DNA of 64,000 bases from positions 49,832-113,831 of the forward strand of contig NZ_JACSQO010000012.1 of NCBI RefSeq assembly GCF_014836595.1, in the 5' to 3' direction. This DNA comes from Psychrobacillus faecigallinarum. Its GTDB lineage: Bacteria; Bacillota; Bacilli; Bacillales_A; Planococcaceae. Of this stretch, positions 43,761 through 54,495 are shown in pieces. Both the position numbers and the translations under genes were made by a program. Under the pieces are notes generated by a model. That model was not told the DNA's origin and searched no databases. It worked only from the letters and a program-made list of their open reading frames with translations. Numbering within the stretch: the stretch's first letter is position 1; every line of letters starts with the position of its first letter.

Positions 43761-45173
43761 ATGGATTTACTGAGTGTAGTGTCTGGTCTTTTACCGTATA
43801 TAAAATATTCTATTTTCATTTTCGTCATCTTAATGATTGGCTACTTCGTATTTAAGATCTTTTTTCAGAAAAAATATACAATAAATCTATCTAAATTTAT
43901 TTTTATCATTTTACTAATCTGCTGGGGAATTGTTGTATTAGGTATCACAACTTTAAATAGACCGGCGATGTTTGCAGGTCAGTTTAATCTTAGTCTTTTG
44001 AGTAGCTATGTAAGTTCATGGAACAAATGGTCAGTGTCTGAATTTCAGCTAATCATCTTTAATATGTTAATGTTTGTGCCATTAGGAGTACTCTTACCGT
44101 TAATTCACAAAAAAAACAAATCGTTTTCGCGTGTACTAGTTATAACAATTGTATTCACACTTTGCATTGAAATTTTCCAATTTGTTTCAGGTAAAGGAAT
44201 TTTCGAATTGGATGACCTTTTGCATAATACAATAGGGAGTTTAGCTGGGTACTTTTTCGTAATGGCAATCATATTAAGCATAGAGCAACGAAAGTTAAAA
44301 TTTGCTCCAATTGTAAAAGCTATATCTATTCCTATTTTTTTTGTTGCATTATTTGGTGTAGCAACCGTTATATATAATGCACAGGAATTTGGAAATCTGC
44401 CATTCGAGCCTTCACAAAAACAAAACATGGATCAAATAGATGTCGAACTGGAAACAAAGCTCTCCAACAAATCATCGAACGCTTGCGTTTATTACAATTC
44501 AAATGTTAAAGATATGAAAAATATAAAATCAATCTCTCAATCCATTGCACAACAATTTGAATTACAACAGCAAGGCGGCATCCGCAGGGAAGGAGAAAAC
44601 CGTCAATTAAAATTTATAGATGATGAAGGCCTTGTCTATTATTTAACTTATTTCATGTCAAATGGTTTTTGGTCCTTTTCCTCTGAAAATTATAGTGAAG
44701 AGCCGCCAAAAGTTGATATTGAACAGCAAAAGCAGGTTATAGAAAATTGGCTAGATAACGAAGGTTTATTTCCAAGTAACGCTATCTATCAGCAGCAGGA
44801 TGAACGTACAATTCGTTGGGATTTAGCTGAAGCAGTGGATTTACAAACTGTATGTGATGATTTTTCTCAAGGTTTCCTCGTAATCACACTCTCTGATCAG
44901 CAAATACCCGACAACATCATCTACGATGTTAGTAACAATGAAATAGTTGGGAAAGAGAAAATCATTTCACAACAGGAAGCATATGAAGCTTTGACAAACG
45001 GAAAGTTTAACTTATTCAATCCTTTACAAAAAGGAGATACGCTAACAATAACGGATGTTCAATTAGGCTATACTTATGATACTAAAGGGTATTATCAGCC
45101 TATCTATGTCTTTACTGGCAGTGTTAACGATCCAGACTCCACAGTTGAAATATCAATTCCAGCTATTCCATAA
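43761..45173 (+). CDS. VanZ-family membrane protein with large C-terminal domain
   Basis: This 470-residue protein has a first half with six hydrophobic segments and the VanZ pattern (FNMLMFVPLGVLLPL, CIEIFQFVSGKGIFELDDLLHNTIGSLAGY). Residues about 210-470 form a hydrophilic, probably extracellular, region with two halves that each end in QEAY- or QQVI-like helices, recalling PepSY-type repeats. Most VanZ proteins stop after the membrane part, so this is an extended form. VanZ gives low-level teicoplanin resistance in enterococci; the role here is unknown. AGGAGG precedes the ATG. Confidence 0.8.
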   Translation: MDLLSVVSGLLPYIKYSIFIFVILMIGYFVFKIFFQKKYTINLSKFIFIILLICWGIVVLGITTLNRPAMFAGQFNLSLLSSYVSSWNKWSVSEFQLIIFNMLMFVPLGVLLPLIHKKNKSFSRVLVITIVFTLCIEIFQFVSGKGIFELDDLLHNTIGSLAGYFFVMAIILSIEQRKLKFAPIVKAISIPIFFVALFGVATVIYNAQEFGNLPFEPSQKQNMDQIDVELETKLSNKSSNACVYYNSNVKDMKNIKSISQSIAQQFELQQQGGIRREGENRQLKFIDDEGLVYYLTYFMSNGFWSFSSENYSEEPPKVDIEQQKQVIENWLDNEGLFPSNAIYQQQDERTIRWDLAEAVDLQTVCDDFSQGFLVITLSDQQIPDNIIYDVSNNEIVGKEKIISQQEAYEALTNGKFNLFNPLQKGDTLTITDVQLGYTYDTKGYYQPIYVFTGSVNDPDSTVEISIPAIP

Positions 45174-45175
45174 AT

Positions 45176-45217
45176 AAAACAGCACTTACTTTGACTAGCT
45201 AAAGTTTGTGCTGTTTT
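45176..45217 (+). terminator. Terminator of the VanZ gene
   Basis: AAAACAGCAC / GTGCTGTTTT stem immediately after the stop codon. Confidence 0.75.
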
Positions 45218-45263
45218 AGTATGAATTTTATTTGTTACCCCAATCTCTCATATTCAAAAGATG

Positions 45264-45305
45264 AAAAAGAGGCTTCTCGAAAGTCTAATAAACTTTCGAG
45301 AAGCC
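45264..45305 (-). terminator. groESL terminator
   Basis: GGCTTCTCGAAAGT / ACTTTCGAGAAGCC perfect 14-base stem followed by TCTTTTTC on the minus strand. Confidence 0.85.
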
Positions 45306-45383
45306 CCCGCTAATAACCTCATGTTAGCAAATCAATTTAATCTTACATACAAACCCATTCATATTATGGGTTCATACGGCAGG

Positions 45384-47045
<1,662 letters not shown>

Positions 47046-47058
47046 TTAAGTTCTTTTA

Positions 47059-47343
47059 TTAGCCAATTACAGCAAGAATATCGCTTTCGCGTAAGATTAA
47101 ATAGTCGTGGCCTTCATATTTCACTTCAGTTCCAGCATATTTAGAGAAGATAATACGGTCCCCTTCTGCTACGTCTAATTCAACGCGGTTTCCGTTTTCT
47201 AGTACTCGTCCAGTACCTACTGCAACGACTTTACCCTCTTGTGGTTTCTCTTTAGCAGAGTCTGGAAGTACGATGCCAGATGCTGTTTTTTCCTCAGCTT
47301 CGATTAATTCGATTACAATACGATCACCTAATGGTCTTAACAA
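47059..47343 (-). CDS. groES: 10 kDa co-chaperonin GroES
   Basis: This 94-residue lid protein of GroEL starts [11 protein letters not shown] and contains the mobile loop [18 protein letters not shown] and the end [14 protein letters not shown], all canonical. The ATG follows AGGGAGG. It is first in the operon, after the CIRCE element and a SigA-type promoter. Confidence 0.98.
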   Translation of the reverse strand: MLRPLGDRIVIELIEAEEKTASGIVLPDSAKEKPQEGKVVAVGTGRVLENGNRVELDVAEGDRIIFSKYAGTEVKYEGHDYLILRESDILAVIG

Positions 47344-47381
47344 GTGAAACTACCTCCCTAAAATAGTTGAATTTATTTTTA

Positions 47382-47408
47382 TTAGCACTCTCACACTTTG
47401 AGTGCTAA
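47382..47408. promoter_or_regulatory. CIRCE element (HrcA operator)
   Basis: TTAGCACTC-N9-GAGTGCTAA is an exact match to the CIRCE consensus, placed between the promoter and groES. Confidence 0.97.
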
Positions 47409-47418
47409 CACACTTATA

Positions 47419-47447
47419 ATAATAATTAAACTTAGAAGAATTTGCAA
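47419..47447 (-). promoter_or_regulatory. SigA promoter of groESL
   Basis: Minus strand TTGCAA (-35), 17-base spacer, TATTAT (-10), ending 10 bases before CIRCE. The rest of 47448-47710 has no gene; it should hold the promoter of the divergent CPBP gene. Confidence 0.8.
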
Positions 47448-47710
47448 GTGAGAACATCATTTTTTTTAATAATTTTTAACGCTCTAATCCTCAGTTGGTT
47501 TAAAACCTATGAGGCTTCTAGTTTTTGAAAACGAAGATACTAAAGTTGACTATTAAAGATGATTATAAAATGGCTAAGGAGCGATTTTATTTTAGTTTTC
47601 CTTTACAATAAGGCTAAGGCTAGTACATCTTACAAAAGCAAGATTATCTATTTACTATCCTGATTAGTAAACTTATAAAAGCAACTGCTATAAATAGAAA
47701 GGATATTTAG

Positions 47711-48430
47711 ATGAAACAACAAAAGACAGGTTTATACATATTAATCACCTACTGTGTGATGCAGCTCTCCGGTGCATTATTTGCTCCTCTTCTACTAATA
47801 ATCTTTAACTATTTCGGCTTAGAAAACGCAAGGTACCTAGCTTCTGGATGGTGGGTTTTCCTTGGAATGGGAATTGCTACAGCTATCACCTTGCTTATGA
47901 TTCGCCAAGACAAGAATTTTATACGGCCTCTAAAAGGGAAGGCATCCGGTCTTCCCGGAGCAATTGGCTGGGGAATTCTTGGCTTTCTCATGGTTTTGTA
48001 CGGCCAAACATTAGCTGCTAATATTGAAATTAGATTTTTTGGTATAGAAGCTGGTTCTGAAAATACGTCGCAGTTTATGGATCTTGGCAATTCAGTACCT
48101 TTTGTCTTTTTCTCCATTGTGCTCTTCGCACCTATTTTAGAGGAGCTTATATTCCGTCGCATCATTTTCGGAACTTTATTGCCTAAAACGAACTTCTTTG
48201 TAGCAGCTCTTGTTAGCTCACTGTCCTTTGCCGTCATTCACTTTGAGTTCACACACATACTAATATATGCTGTGTCTGGGTTTATATTCGCTTTCATTTA
48301 CTATAAAACAAAGCGAATTATCACCTCTATTATTGCCCATATGCTACTTAATGGATTCGTAGTAATTGTTCAACTGTATAATGAAGAGATCGTCAACTTT
48401 TTAGAAAAACTTGCTGAGTTGCAGCAATAA
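47711..48430 (+). CDS. CPBP-family intramembrane metalloprotease
   Basis: This 239-residue membrane protein has about seven hydrophobic segments and the CPBP (Abi) motifs: Glu144-Glu145 with FRR in EELIFRR, His177 in FAVIHFEF and the final HMLLNG. These residues form the active site of Rce1-like proteases. Possible roles include peptide processing or bacteriocin self-immunity. It precedes the acetyltransferase gene by 12 bases, so the two probably form an operon. Confidence 0.85.
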   Translation: MKQQKTGLYILITYCVMQLSGALFAPLLLIIFNYFGLENARYLASGWWVFLGMGIATAITLLMIRQDKNFIRPLKGKASGLPGAIGWGILGFLMVLYGQTLAANIEIRFFGIEAGSENTSQFMDLGNSVPFVFFSIVLFAPILEELIFRRIIFGTLLPKTNFFVAALVSSLSFAVIHFEFTHILIYAVSGFIFAFIYYKTKRIITSIIAHMLLNGFVVIVQLYNEEIVNFLEKLAELQQ

Positions 48431-48442
48431 GGGGTAATCATA

Positions 48443-48997
48443 ATGACTTTTTCATTTGTAAGTTTTCCTACAATAGAAACAGAAAGACTCATCCTTCGAA
48501 AAGCAATCGAACGGGATGCAAAGGATATTTTAGAGTTATATTCTAATGAAAACGTAGTACAGCATATGGCAATCGGTCCCTTTACTTCTGTTGAAGATGC
48601 AAAGGGCGAAATTAGTTGGTACGAGAAAATTTTTCTCGAACAAACTGGTATGCGCTGGGTAATAGAAGATAAAATAACCCAAAAAGTAATCGGTACTTGT
48701 GGTTATTTAAACTATGAGGCTGAGCATAAGCGTATAGAAATTGGCTATGATCTTTCACCTAAAGCTTGGGGAAAGGGAATTATGACGGAGGCGCTTAAGC
48801 CCATCATTCATTTTGCCTTTCATGATATGAACATGAACAAAATAGAAGCTGAGGTTACTTCAGAGAATGATGCCTCCCTTCACCTTTTGAGTAAGCTAGG
48901 TTTTCACAAAGATGGAGTCTTAAGACAGCATGAGTTCGAAAAGGGACGCTATATCGATCTTGCTATCTATTCCCTACTAAAAAGCGAATATAAATAG
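48443..48997 (+). CDS. GNAT acetyltransferase, RimJ/RimL type
   Basis: This 184-residue N-acetyltransferase has the RimJ/L opening TIETERLILRKAIERDAKDI, the acetyl-CoA-binding region IGYDLSPKAWGKGIMTEAL and the ending NDASLHLLSKLGFHKDG. It may acetylate a ribosomal protein, another N-terminus or a small amine. AGGGGTAATCATA precedes the ATG. Confidence 0.85.
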   Translation: MTFSFVSFPTIETERLILRKAIERDAKDILELYSNENVVQHMAIGPFTSVEDAKGEISWYEKIFLEQTGMRWVIEDKITQKVIGTCGYLNYEAEHKRIEIGYDLSPKAWGKGIMTEALKPIIHFAFHDMNMNKIEAEVTSENDASLHLLSKLGFHKDGVLRQHEFEKGRYIDLAIYSLLKSEYK

Positions 48998-48998
48998 G

Positions 48999-49036
48999 AA
49001 AGCCTTCGACTAGATAATAGTCGAAGGCTTTTTTTC
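48999..49036 (+). terminator. Terminator of the CPBP/GNAT operon
   Basis: AAGCCTTCGACTA / TAGTCGAAGGCTT stem followed by TTTTTTC. Confidence 0.88.
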
Positions 49037-49051
49037 TTATAAGATTGGTAT

Positions 49052-49169
49052 CAGCGCTCACCTTGCCCCTCGAGTTCAAATGGATAAAAGCTCTGGTGGC
49101 TGAGGTACTGCCTCCTCGCTTTTCTCCATTTGCTTGTCGGGGCAGACATAGGCGCTTTCGCTTTTCTTA
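49052..49169. repeat. Palindromic intergenic element, copy 3
   Basis: CCTTGCCCCTCGAG, AAAAGCTCTGGTGGCTGAG, GCCTCCTCGCTTTTC and TCGGGGCAGACATAGGCGC match copies at 13.2-13.5 kb. Its left arm has lost part of the stem. The right edge, CGCTTTTCTTA, contains the rex stop codon (TTA at 49167-49169). Confidence 0.85.
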
Positions 49170-49802
49170 GATCTCGTTTCGAATCATGTAGATGAGTGTT
49201 TGAAGTTCAACTGAAAGGTCAATCGTATGTACGCGAATCTCATCTGGAGTACTTATTGGGACTGGGGTGAAGTTTAAAATCCCTTTTACATTGGAGCCCA
49301 CTAAAAGATCAGCAACTTCCTGAGCCGCACGACTTGGAAGTGTAAAAATCACTAATTCAATTCCGTATTCCTTTAGCTTTTCCAACATCACACTAGAATG
49401 AAATACAGGAATGTCGCTAATAATCGTTCCTTCGAGTGGTGCCTTCGTATCGAATGCTACTACAATTCTAGTGTTATGATTTTTTTGAAAGTTATATTTT
49501 ACAAATGCTGTTCCTAAACTACCAACACCTATTAGTGCCACCCGTGCCGCTTCATCTTGGTCAAGTGTCTTTCTGAAAAACTCAAGTAGATGAGGTACAT
49601 CATAGCCGTACCCTTTCTTTCCTAGCGCACCGAAATGAGAAAAATCTCTTCGAATGGTTGCTGAATCTATCTTCATCGCTTCACTTAGCTGTTGGGATGA
49701 AACTCGTTTATGATCTGCATTATGAAAGCTTTGTAAAAATCTATAATATAAAGGAAGTCGTTTCATTGTCGCTTGAGGGATGCGAGGTACATCACGTTTC
49801 AT
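49167..49802 (-). CDS. rex: Redox-sensing transcriptional repressor Rex
   Basis: This 211-residue repressor senses the NADH/NAD+ ratio and controls fermentation and respiration genes. The N-terminal winged helix ([49 protein letters not shown]) and the Rossmann motif GVGSLGTAF are canonical. It ends a few residues early compared with Bacillus subtilis Rex, and its stop codon lies in the repeat at 49052-49169. GGAGG precedes the ATG. Confidence 0.95.
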   Translation of the reverse strand: MKRDVPRIPQATMKRLPLYYRFLQSFHNADHKRVSSQQLSEAMKIDSATIRRDFSHFGALGKKGYGYDVPHLLEFFRKTLDQDEAARVALIGVGSLGTAFVKYNFQKNHNTRIVVAFDTKAPLEGTIISDIPVFHSSVMLEKLKEYGIELVIFTLPSRAAQEVADLLVGSNVKGILNFTPVPISTPDEIRVHTIDLSVELQTLIYMIRNEI

Positions 49803-49929
49803 AAGTGTCCTCCTATTGTATAAGGCAAATTCATTTTTACACGTTACCTTTCTTTTATTGTAAAGGGAGAACGTTGCAACGACAAGTCCTATCTATTACA
49901 CTTAGGATAGAATTGAGGTGCAAATTAAC

Positions 49930-51861
49930 GTGATTGTTTTACAAGTAAACCAAGTAACTAAATCCTTTAATGGTGAAGATATATTAACAAACGTAAAGTT
50001 AGAAGTTCAAGACCGCGACCGAGTTGCACTGGTTGGGCGTAATGGTGCGGGAAAATCTACTTTACTTAAAATAATTGCTGGAGAAATGTCATACGATTCC
50101 GGTGACATTATTATGCCTAAAAATATTAGACTTGGCTATTTAGAGCAGCATGCGGGTCTTGAATCGAAGCTGACGATTTGGGAGGAAATGAAATCGATTT
50201 TTAGTCATTTGATTGATTCTGAAAGAGAACTGCGCTCACTAGAAGCACAAATGGCTGACCCTTCTATCTATGAAGATTCAGAAGCCTATGCTAGAGTTGC
50301 AGCAACCTATGACGAGCTTCAGCTAGCCTTTAATGAGGCTGGTGGATACCGCTTTGAATCGGATATCCGTTCCATCTTACATGGTATGCAGTTTTTCCCA
50401 GAGGATTATGATAAGCCAGTACAAGCATTATCCGGGGGACAAAAAACGAGACTAGCATTAGCTAAAATGCTGTTGAGCAAGCCCGATTTACTTATACTCG
50501 ATGAGCCTACAAACCATTTAGATATTCAAACACTCAGCTTCCTTGAAAATTATTTAAAAAACTATAGTGGTGCCATTTTAATTGTATCCCATGATCGATA
50601 TTTCCTAGACCAGGTAGTAAATTTAGTTTATGAGGTTTCACGTCATAACGTTACGAGATACGTAGGTAACTATAGCGCCTATTTAACGCAGAAAGCGAAA
50701 AATTATGAGCTCGATAAAAAGAAATATGAGAAGCAGCAGGAGGAAAAAGCAAAGCTAGAGGACTTTGTTAGCCGTAACCTGGCGCGTGCTTCTACAACGA
50801 AGATGGCACAATCTCGAAGAAAGGTTATCGAGAAAACTGACTGGATGGATGCCCCAGATGGCGATGAGAAATCCGCTAACTTCGGCTTTACCATTGACCG
50901 TCCTAGCGGTAATGATGTTCTGCGTTTAGAGGATATTGCTGTAGGTTATCCAAATAAAACCGTTTCCTCTAACATCTCATTTTCAGTTTATAAGCAGGAC
51001 CGCATCGCTTTGGTTGGACCAAATGGTGTCGGTAAGTCCACCTTGCTAAAAACTATTATGAAGCAGCTCCCTTCGGCTGGTGGTAATATTCAATACGGCA
51101 CAAATGTGCAATTTGGATACTATGACCAGGAGCAGGCAGCTCTTACTGGCAATAAAACCGTCCTAAAAGAGCTTTGGGATGAATGGCCTCTGATGAATGA
51201 GAAGGATATACGCAATGTGCTAGGTCGCTTCCTCTTCTCTGGAGACGATGTACAAAAAACTGTGTCTAATCTATCCGGTGGAGAAAAGGCTAGACTTGCA
51301 CTTGCAAAACTCATGCTATTAAAGTCGAATACACTTGTACTAGATGAGCCTACTAACCATTTAGATCTAGACAGCAAGGAAGTCTTGGAGAATGCATTGC
51401 TTGATTTTCCTGGAACGATTATTTTCGTATCACATGACCGTTACTTTATTAATCGAATTGCAACGAAGGTAATTGAACTTTCCTCTGATGATGCCACCCT
51501 TTTCTTGGGAGACTATGATTATTATTTAGAGAAAAAGGAAGAGCTCGAGGAAATCGCCATGGAAAATGCAGTGGTTCAAAACACTGTAGTTCAAAAGGTC
51601 AATACGTCTACAATTGATAAAGAGGCGAAGAAAAAGGAACGCCAGCTACGTCGTCAAATTGAGGAACTAGAAGGACAGATTCCTTCCATAGATTCAGAAA
51701 TTGCTTCTATTGAAGAGAAGCTATGTGATCCAGAGATATTCCAGGATCATGAGGCAGTCCAAAAGCTACAAGGCGAATTGGATATACTAAAGGTAAAGCA
51801 AGACACAATCTCCAACGAATGGCTGGAGCTACAGGAACAATTAGAAGAGATTACAGGGTAA
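49930..51861 (+). CDS. ydiF: ABC-F family ATPase (YdiF type)
   Basis: This protein of about 643 residues has two soluble ABC ATPase domains and no membrane part. Walker A motifs are GRNGAGKST and GPNGVGKST, signatures are LSGGQKTRLALAK and LSGGEKARLALAK, and Walker B is DEPTNHLD twice. A linker and a basic coiled-coil tail (KEAKKKERQLRRQIEELEGQ) follow. ABC-F proteins act on the ribosome; YdiF is one of the housekeeping-type members. The GTG at 49930 lies nine bases from GAGGTG and is preferred to the GTG at 49918. It is divergent from rex. Confidence 0.9.
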   Translation: MIVLQVNQVTKSFNGEDILTNVKLEVQDRDRVALVGRNGAGKSTLLKIIAGEMSYDSGDIIMPKNIRLGYLEQHAGLESKLTIWEEMKSIFSHLIDSERELRSLEAQMADPSIYEDSEAYARVAATYDELQLAFNEAGGYRFESDIRSILHGMQFFPEDYDKPVQALSGGQKTRLALAKMLLSKPDLLILDEPTNHLDIQTLSFLENYLKNYSGAILIVSHDRYFLDQVVNLVYEVSRHNVTRYVGNYSAYLTQKAKNYELDKKKYEKQQEEKAKLEDFVSRNLARASTTKMAQSRRKVIEKTDWMDAPDGDEKSANFGFTIDRPSGNDVLRLEDIAVGYPNKTVSSNISFSVYKQDRIALVGPNGVGKSTLLKTIMKQLPSAGGNIQYGTNVQFGYYDQEQAALTGNKTVLKELWDEWPLMNEKDIRNVLGRFLFSGDDVQKTVSNLSGGEKARLALAKLMLLKSNTLVLDEPTNHLDLDSKEVLENALLDFPGTIIFVSHDRYFINRIATKVIELSSDDATLFLGDYDYYLEKKEELEEIAMENAVVQNTVVQKVNTSTIDKEAKKKERQLRRQIEELEGQIPSIDSEIASIEEKLCDPEIFQDHEAVQKLQGELDILKVKQDTISNEWLELQEQLEEITG

Positions 51862-51888
51862 ACCGATTGACTCGGTTTACCTTTTTTT
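51857..51888 (+). terminator. Terminator of the ABC-F gene
   Basis: GGTAAACCGA / TCGGTTTACC stem followed by TTTTTTT; the stop codon is inside the stem. Confidence 0.88.
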
Positions 51889-51912
51889 ATATGGGGAAAA
51901 ATAATAATGTCG

Positions 51913-51990
51913 AACGGTCCGATTTTAGAGAGAAACCGACCAATTTTTGGGGTGAACTGTCCAATTATTTGCTCAAACCGTCCGATTTTT
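51913..51990. repeat. 21-base-period intergenic array D with a different core (4 copies)
   Basis: AACGGTCCGATTTT at 51913, AACCGACCAATTTTT at 51934, AACTGTCCAATTATT at 51955 and AACCGTCCGATTTTT at 51976 are spaced exactly 21 bases apart. The core differs from arrays A to C. It begins 24 bases after the ABC-F terminator. Confidence 0.85.
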
Positions 51991-52093
51991 GGAGATTGTT
52001 CTGCGCTCCTTCTGAAAGCATATATAATAGCCTAGTTGTATTTTGTCGAACACTGGCATATATATAGGTCAAGTACCTTTTTCAACAAATTCT

Positions 52094-52264
52094 TTTTCCA
52101 CATATTTATTAACATCAAAAATACTGTTATATCAATCTATCAACAGGTTTATCCACATTATCCACAGTTTTAAAACAAACTTTTCCACAAGGTGTAAGCA
52201 TAAATAACCACAATATATTGAAAAAACACAACTTACTAACAAGTTATTCACAGATTGTGCATAA
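52094..52264. promoter_or_regulatory. DnaA-box cluster between the ABC-F gene and tsaD
   Basis: TTATCCACA occurs twice in tandem (52149-52157 and 52158-52166), TTATTCACA at 52244-52252 and TTATGCACA on the minus strand at 52256-52264. All match TTATNCACA. TTTTCCACA, one mismatch, occurs at 52094 and 52181. The gap between convergent ydiF and gcp (tsaD) in Bacillus subtilis also holds a DnaA-box cluster that titrates DnaA, as far as I recall. No replication gene is nearby, so this is unlikely to be oriC. Confidence 0.75.
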
Positions 52265-52303
52265 GTACGAATGTTCTCTATTGACAACAGAAATAATACG
52301 TGG

Positions 52304-52343
52304 TAAAAAATCCTCTTTTCTTGTCGAAGAAAAGAGGATTTCA
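52304..52343 (-). terminator. Terminator of the tsaE-tsaB-rimI-tsaD operon
   Basis: AAATCCTCTTTTC / GAAAAGAGGATTT perfect stem followed by TTTTTTAC on the minus strand. Confidence 0.85.
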
Positions 52344-52344
52344 T

Positions 52345-53364
52345 TTAGTTCCAACTATTTAGTTCTAACCCTGGTCTTCCATTCATCGACAAATCTCCCG
52401 TTTGCCCTGCTGAGTACTTAGAGCTCCCAGCGGCTGCGATCATTGCGGCATTATCTGTACATAAATTTATAGGTGGTACATAGAATGGAATGTTTTCTTT
52501 TTCAAAGGCTTCTTCTAAAGATTTACGAAGTCCTTTATTTGCGGCTACTCCACCAGCAGCAATTACCTGCTTTACATTGAACTCTCTAGCTGCTCGTACG
52601 GTTTTAGTAGTCAGTACTTCTATTACACTTTGCTGGAATCCAGCTGCTAGGTGGTTTGGATTGATCTCTTCCCCACGTTGCTCCGCATTATGCTGATAGT
52701 TGATGACTGCCGATTTTAAGCCACTAAAGCTAAAATCATAAGAGCCTTCCTCTAGCCAAGCTCTTGGAAATGAAACTGCTTCATCGCTCTCATTCGCCAG
52801 ACGATCAATATGTGGACCACCCGGATAAGGAAGATTCAAAACTCTTGCAACTTTATCATAAGCCTCACCAGCTGCATCATCGCGTGTTTCTCCGATTAGC
52901 TCAAACTGACCGTCTTTCTTCATCAATACTAACTCGGTATGCCCTCCCGAAACTACTAGAGCAAGCAATGGGAATTCCATCGGTTGGACTAATGCATTTG
53001 CGTAAATATGTCCTGCGATATGGTGGACGCCTACTAAAGGAAGGTCATTTGCAAACGCGAATGCTTTTGCTGCGTTTATTCCTATTAAAAGTGCCCCAAC
53101 CAGTCCAGGTCCTTCAGTCACCGCTACTGCATCTAGTTCCTGCGGTGTCATGTTCGCTTGCTTCAATGCTTCTTCGATAACAAGCGTAATCTGCTCCACA
53201 TGATGTCGAGAAGCAACCTCAGGCACTACTCCACCGAATCGTTTATGACTTTCTATTTGAGATGCTACTACATTGGTTATAATCTCTGTTCCATTTTTGA
53301 CGATGGAAGCTGCGGTTTCATCACAGCTCGTTTCTATTCCTAATATATATTGATCTTTTGTCAT
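52345..53364 (-). CDS. tsaD: tRNA threonylcarbamoyltransferase TsaD
   Basis: This 339-residue enzyme transfers threonylcarbamoyl to adenosine 37 of ANN-decoding tRNAs (t6A), working with TsaB and TsaE. It has the ASKHA ATPase fold, [16 protein letters not shown] at the start, the metal site [21 protein letters not shown] and the end [12 protein letters not shown]...[10 protein letters not shown]. The ATG at 53364 overlaps the rimI stop (ATGA); a start 15 bases upstream is less likely. It is last in the operon. Confidence 0.96.
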   Translation of the reverse strand: MTKDQYILGIETSCDETAASIVKNGTEIITNVVASQIESHKRFGGVVPEVASRHHVEQITLVIEEALKQANMTPQELDAVAVTEGPGLVGALLIGINAAKAFAFANDLPLVGVHHIAGHIYANALVQPMEFPLLALVVSGGHTELVLMKKDGQFELIGETRDDAAGEAYDKVARVLNLPYPGGPHIDRLANESDEAVSFPRAWLEEGSYDFSFSGLKSAVINYQHNAEQRGEEINPNHLAAGFQQSVIEVLTTKTVRAAREFNVKQVIAAGGVAANKGLRKSLEEAFEKENIPFYVPPINLCTDNAAMIAAAGSSKYSAGQTGDLSMNGRPGLELNSWN

Positions 53365-53819
53365 TTGAATTCCACCCACATTACAAGAGCATCCTCTTGT
53401 GTATCTGTATAATAGTTTTTTCGAATGCCTCCGTCTTGGAAGCCTAGCTTATAATATAAGTTTTTTGCGACTATATTGGATACGCGCACCTCTAATGTCA
53501 TGAGGACTACTTTTTGCTCCTTCACGACACGAATAGCCTCGCGCATTAAGCCTTCCCCAATTTTATGTCCTCGCATACGCTCAGCAACAGCCACGTTCGT
53601 GATATGACTTTCATCCATAACAATCCACATTCCACAGTAGCCGACAATATCCTTTTCCTCTGTCTCTGCTACTAAATAGTAGGAATATAGATTGGTCGTC
53701 ATTTCATGCTCGAATGCTTCTCTAGTCCAAGGAAGAGTGAATGCTTCTTCTTCTATTAAAAGAACCTGGTCAATATCTTCTATTGTCATTTTGCGATAGG
53801 TGATAGTCTTAGTTTCCAT
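53361..53819 (-). CDS. rimI: Ribosomal-protein-alanine N-acetyltransferase RimI
   Basis: This 152-residue GNAT enzyme acetylates the N-terminal alanine of ribosomal protein S18 in other bacteria. It shows [39 protein letters not shown] (acetyl-CoA loop) and [17 protein letters not shown]. It overlaps tsaB by 11 bases and tsaD by four, inside the t6A operon, as in Bacillus subtilis. Confidence 0.93.
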   Translation of the reverse strand: METKTITYRKMTIEDIDQVLLIEEEAFTLPWTREAFEHEMTTNLYSYYLVAETEEKDIVGYCGMWIVMDESHITNVAVAERMRGHKIGEGLMREAIRVVKEQKVVLMTLEVRVSNIVAKNLYYKLGFQDGGIRKNYYTDTQEDALVMWVEFK

Positions 53820-54495
53820 TTTTCTTCTGCTCTTTCATCCAGTTTGCCTCTGCCTCAGTTATTCGCAAATATTCTGGCACCGCTGTATGTACATTTATCG
53901 GCTCCATGCTTTGAGCAATTTCTATTAGAACAGCTGCACTTGGTAAGGAGAACGCCGCTCCCGCCTGTTTTACCTTATCACCAAGCACCTCATTTATTTG
54001 TTCCCAATGAAGATTTACATCCATCCCAACAAATAAAACCGGCTGCTCCATTTCATCTAACAAAGCTAACAGGTCTACCATCGACATATGAGCTTCCTTC
54101 ACTGTTTCTCCGTTTACATAAATTCCTGCAAATACATTTCCACGTCGCGCATCCATAATTGAACAAACTGCTCCTTGGAAATATGGCGCGTTCCCAGCTA
54201 GCACCTGTAGGCTTGAAACAGAGTAAATCGGAAGGTTCAGCGTCCATGCAAGCGTTTTGCCAATTGTTACACCAATTCGCACTCCCGTATAAGAGCCCGG
54301 GCCTTTTGCAACAGCAATCGCATTTAGCTCACTCGGCTTGATGTTAGCTTTTTTCATGAGTTCCTCTATCGCGGGCATCGTTCCAATAGAATGAGTTACC
54401 TTCACTGAGGATTTATATTCCGCAAGCACCTGTCCATCTTTCACGATTGCTACTGCAAGCGGTGTATGAGATGTATCTATTCCTAACCAAATCAT
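53809..54495 (-). CDS. tsaB: t6A biosynthesis protein TsaB
   Basis: This 228-residue ASKHA-fold protein, a degenerate relative of TsaD, serves as its scaffold partner in the t6A complex. It starts WLGIDTSHTPLAVAIV and contains GPGSYTGVRIGVTIGKTLAW and IMDARRGNVFAGIY. Its start overlaps the tsaE stop by four bases. Confidence 0.93.
   Translation of the reverse strand: MIWLGIDTSHTPLAVAIVKDGQVLAEYKSSVKVTHSIGTMPAIEELMKKANIKPSELNAIAVAKGPGSYTGVRIGVTIGKTLAWTLNLPIYSVSSLQVLAGNAPYFQGAVCSIMDARRGNVFAGIYVNGETVKEAHMSMVDLLALLDEMEQPVLFVGMDVNLHWEQINEVLGDKVKQAGAAFSLPSAAVLIEIAQSMEPINVHTAVPEYLRITEAEANWMKEQKKNGN

Noticed and set aside
52094..52264. Chromosomal origin of replication
   Set aside because: DnaA boxes are present, but no dnaA, dnaN or AT-rich unwinding region adjoins, and the gap lies between ydiF and tsaD.
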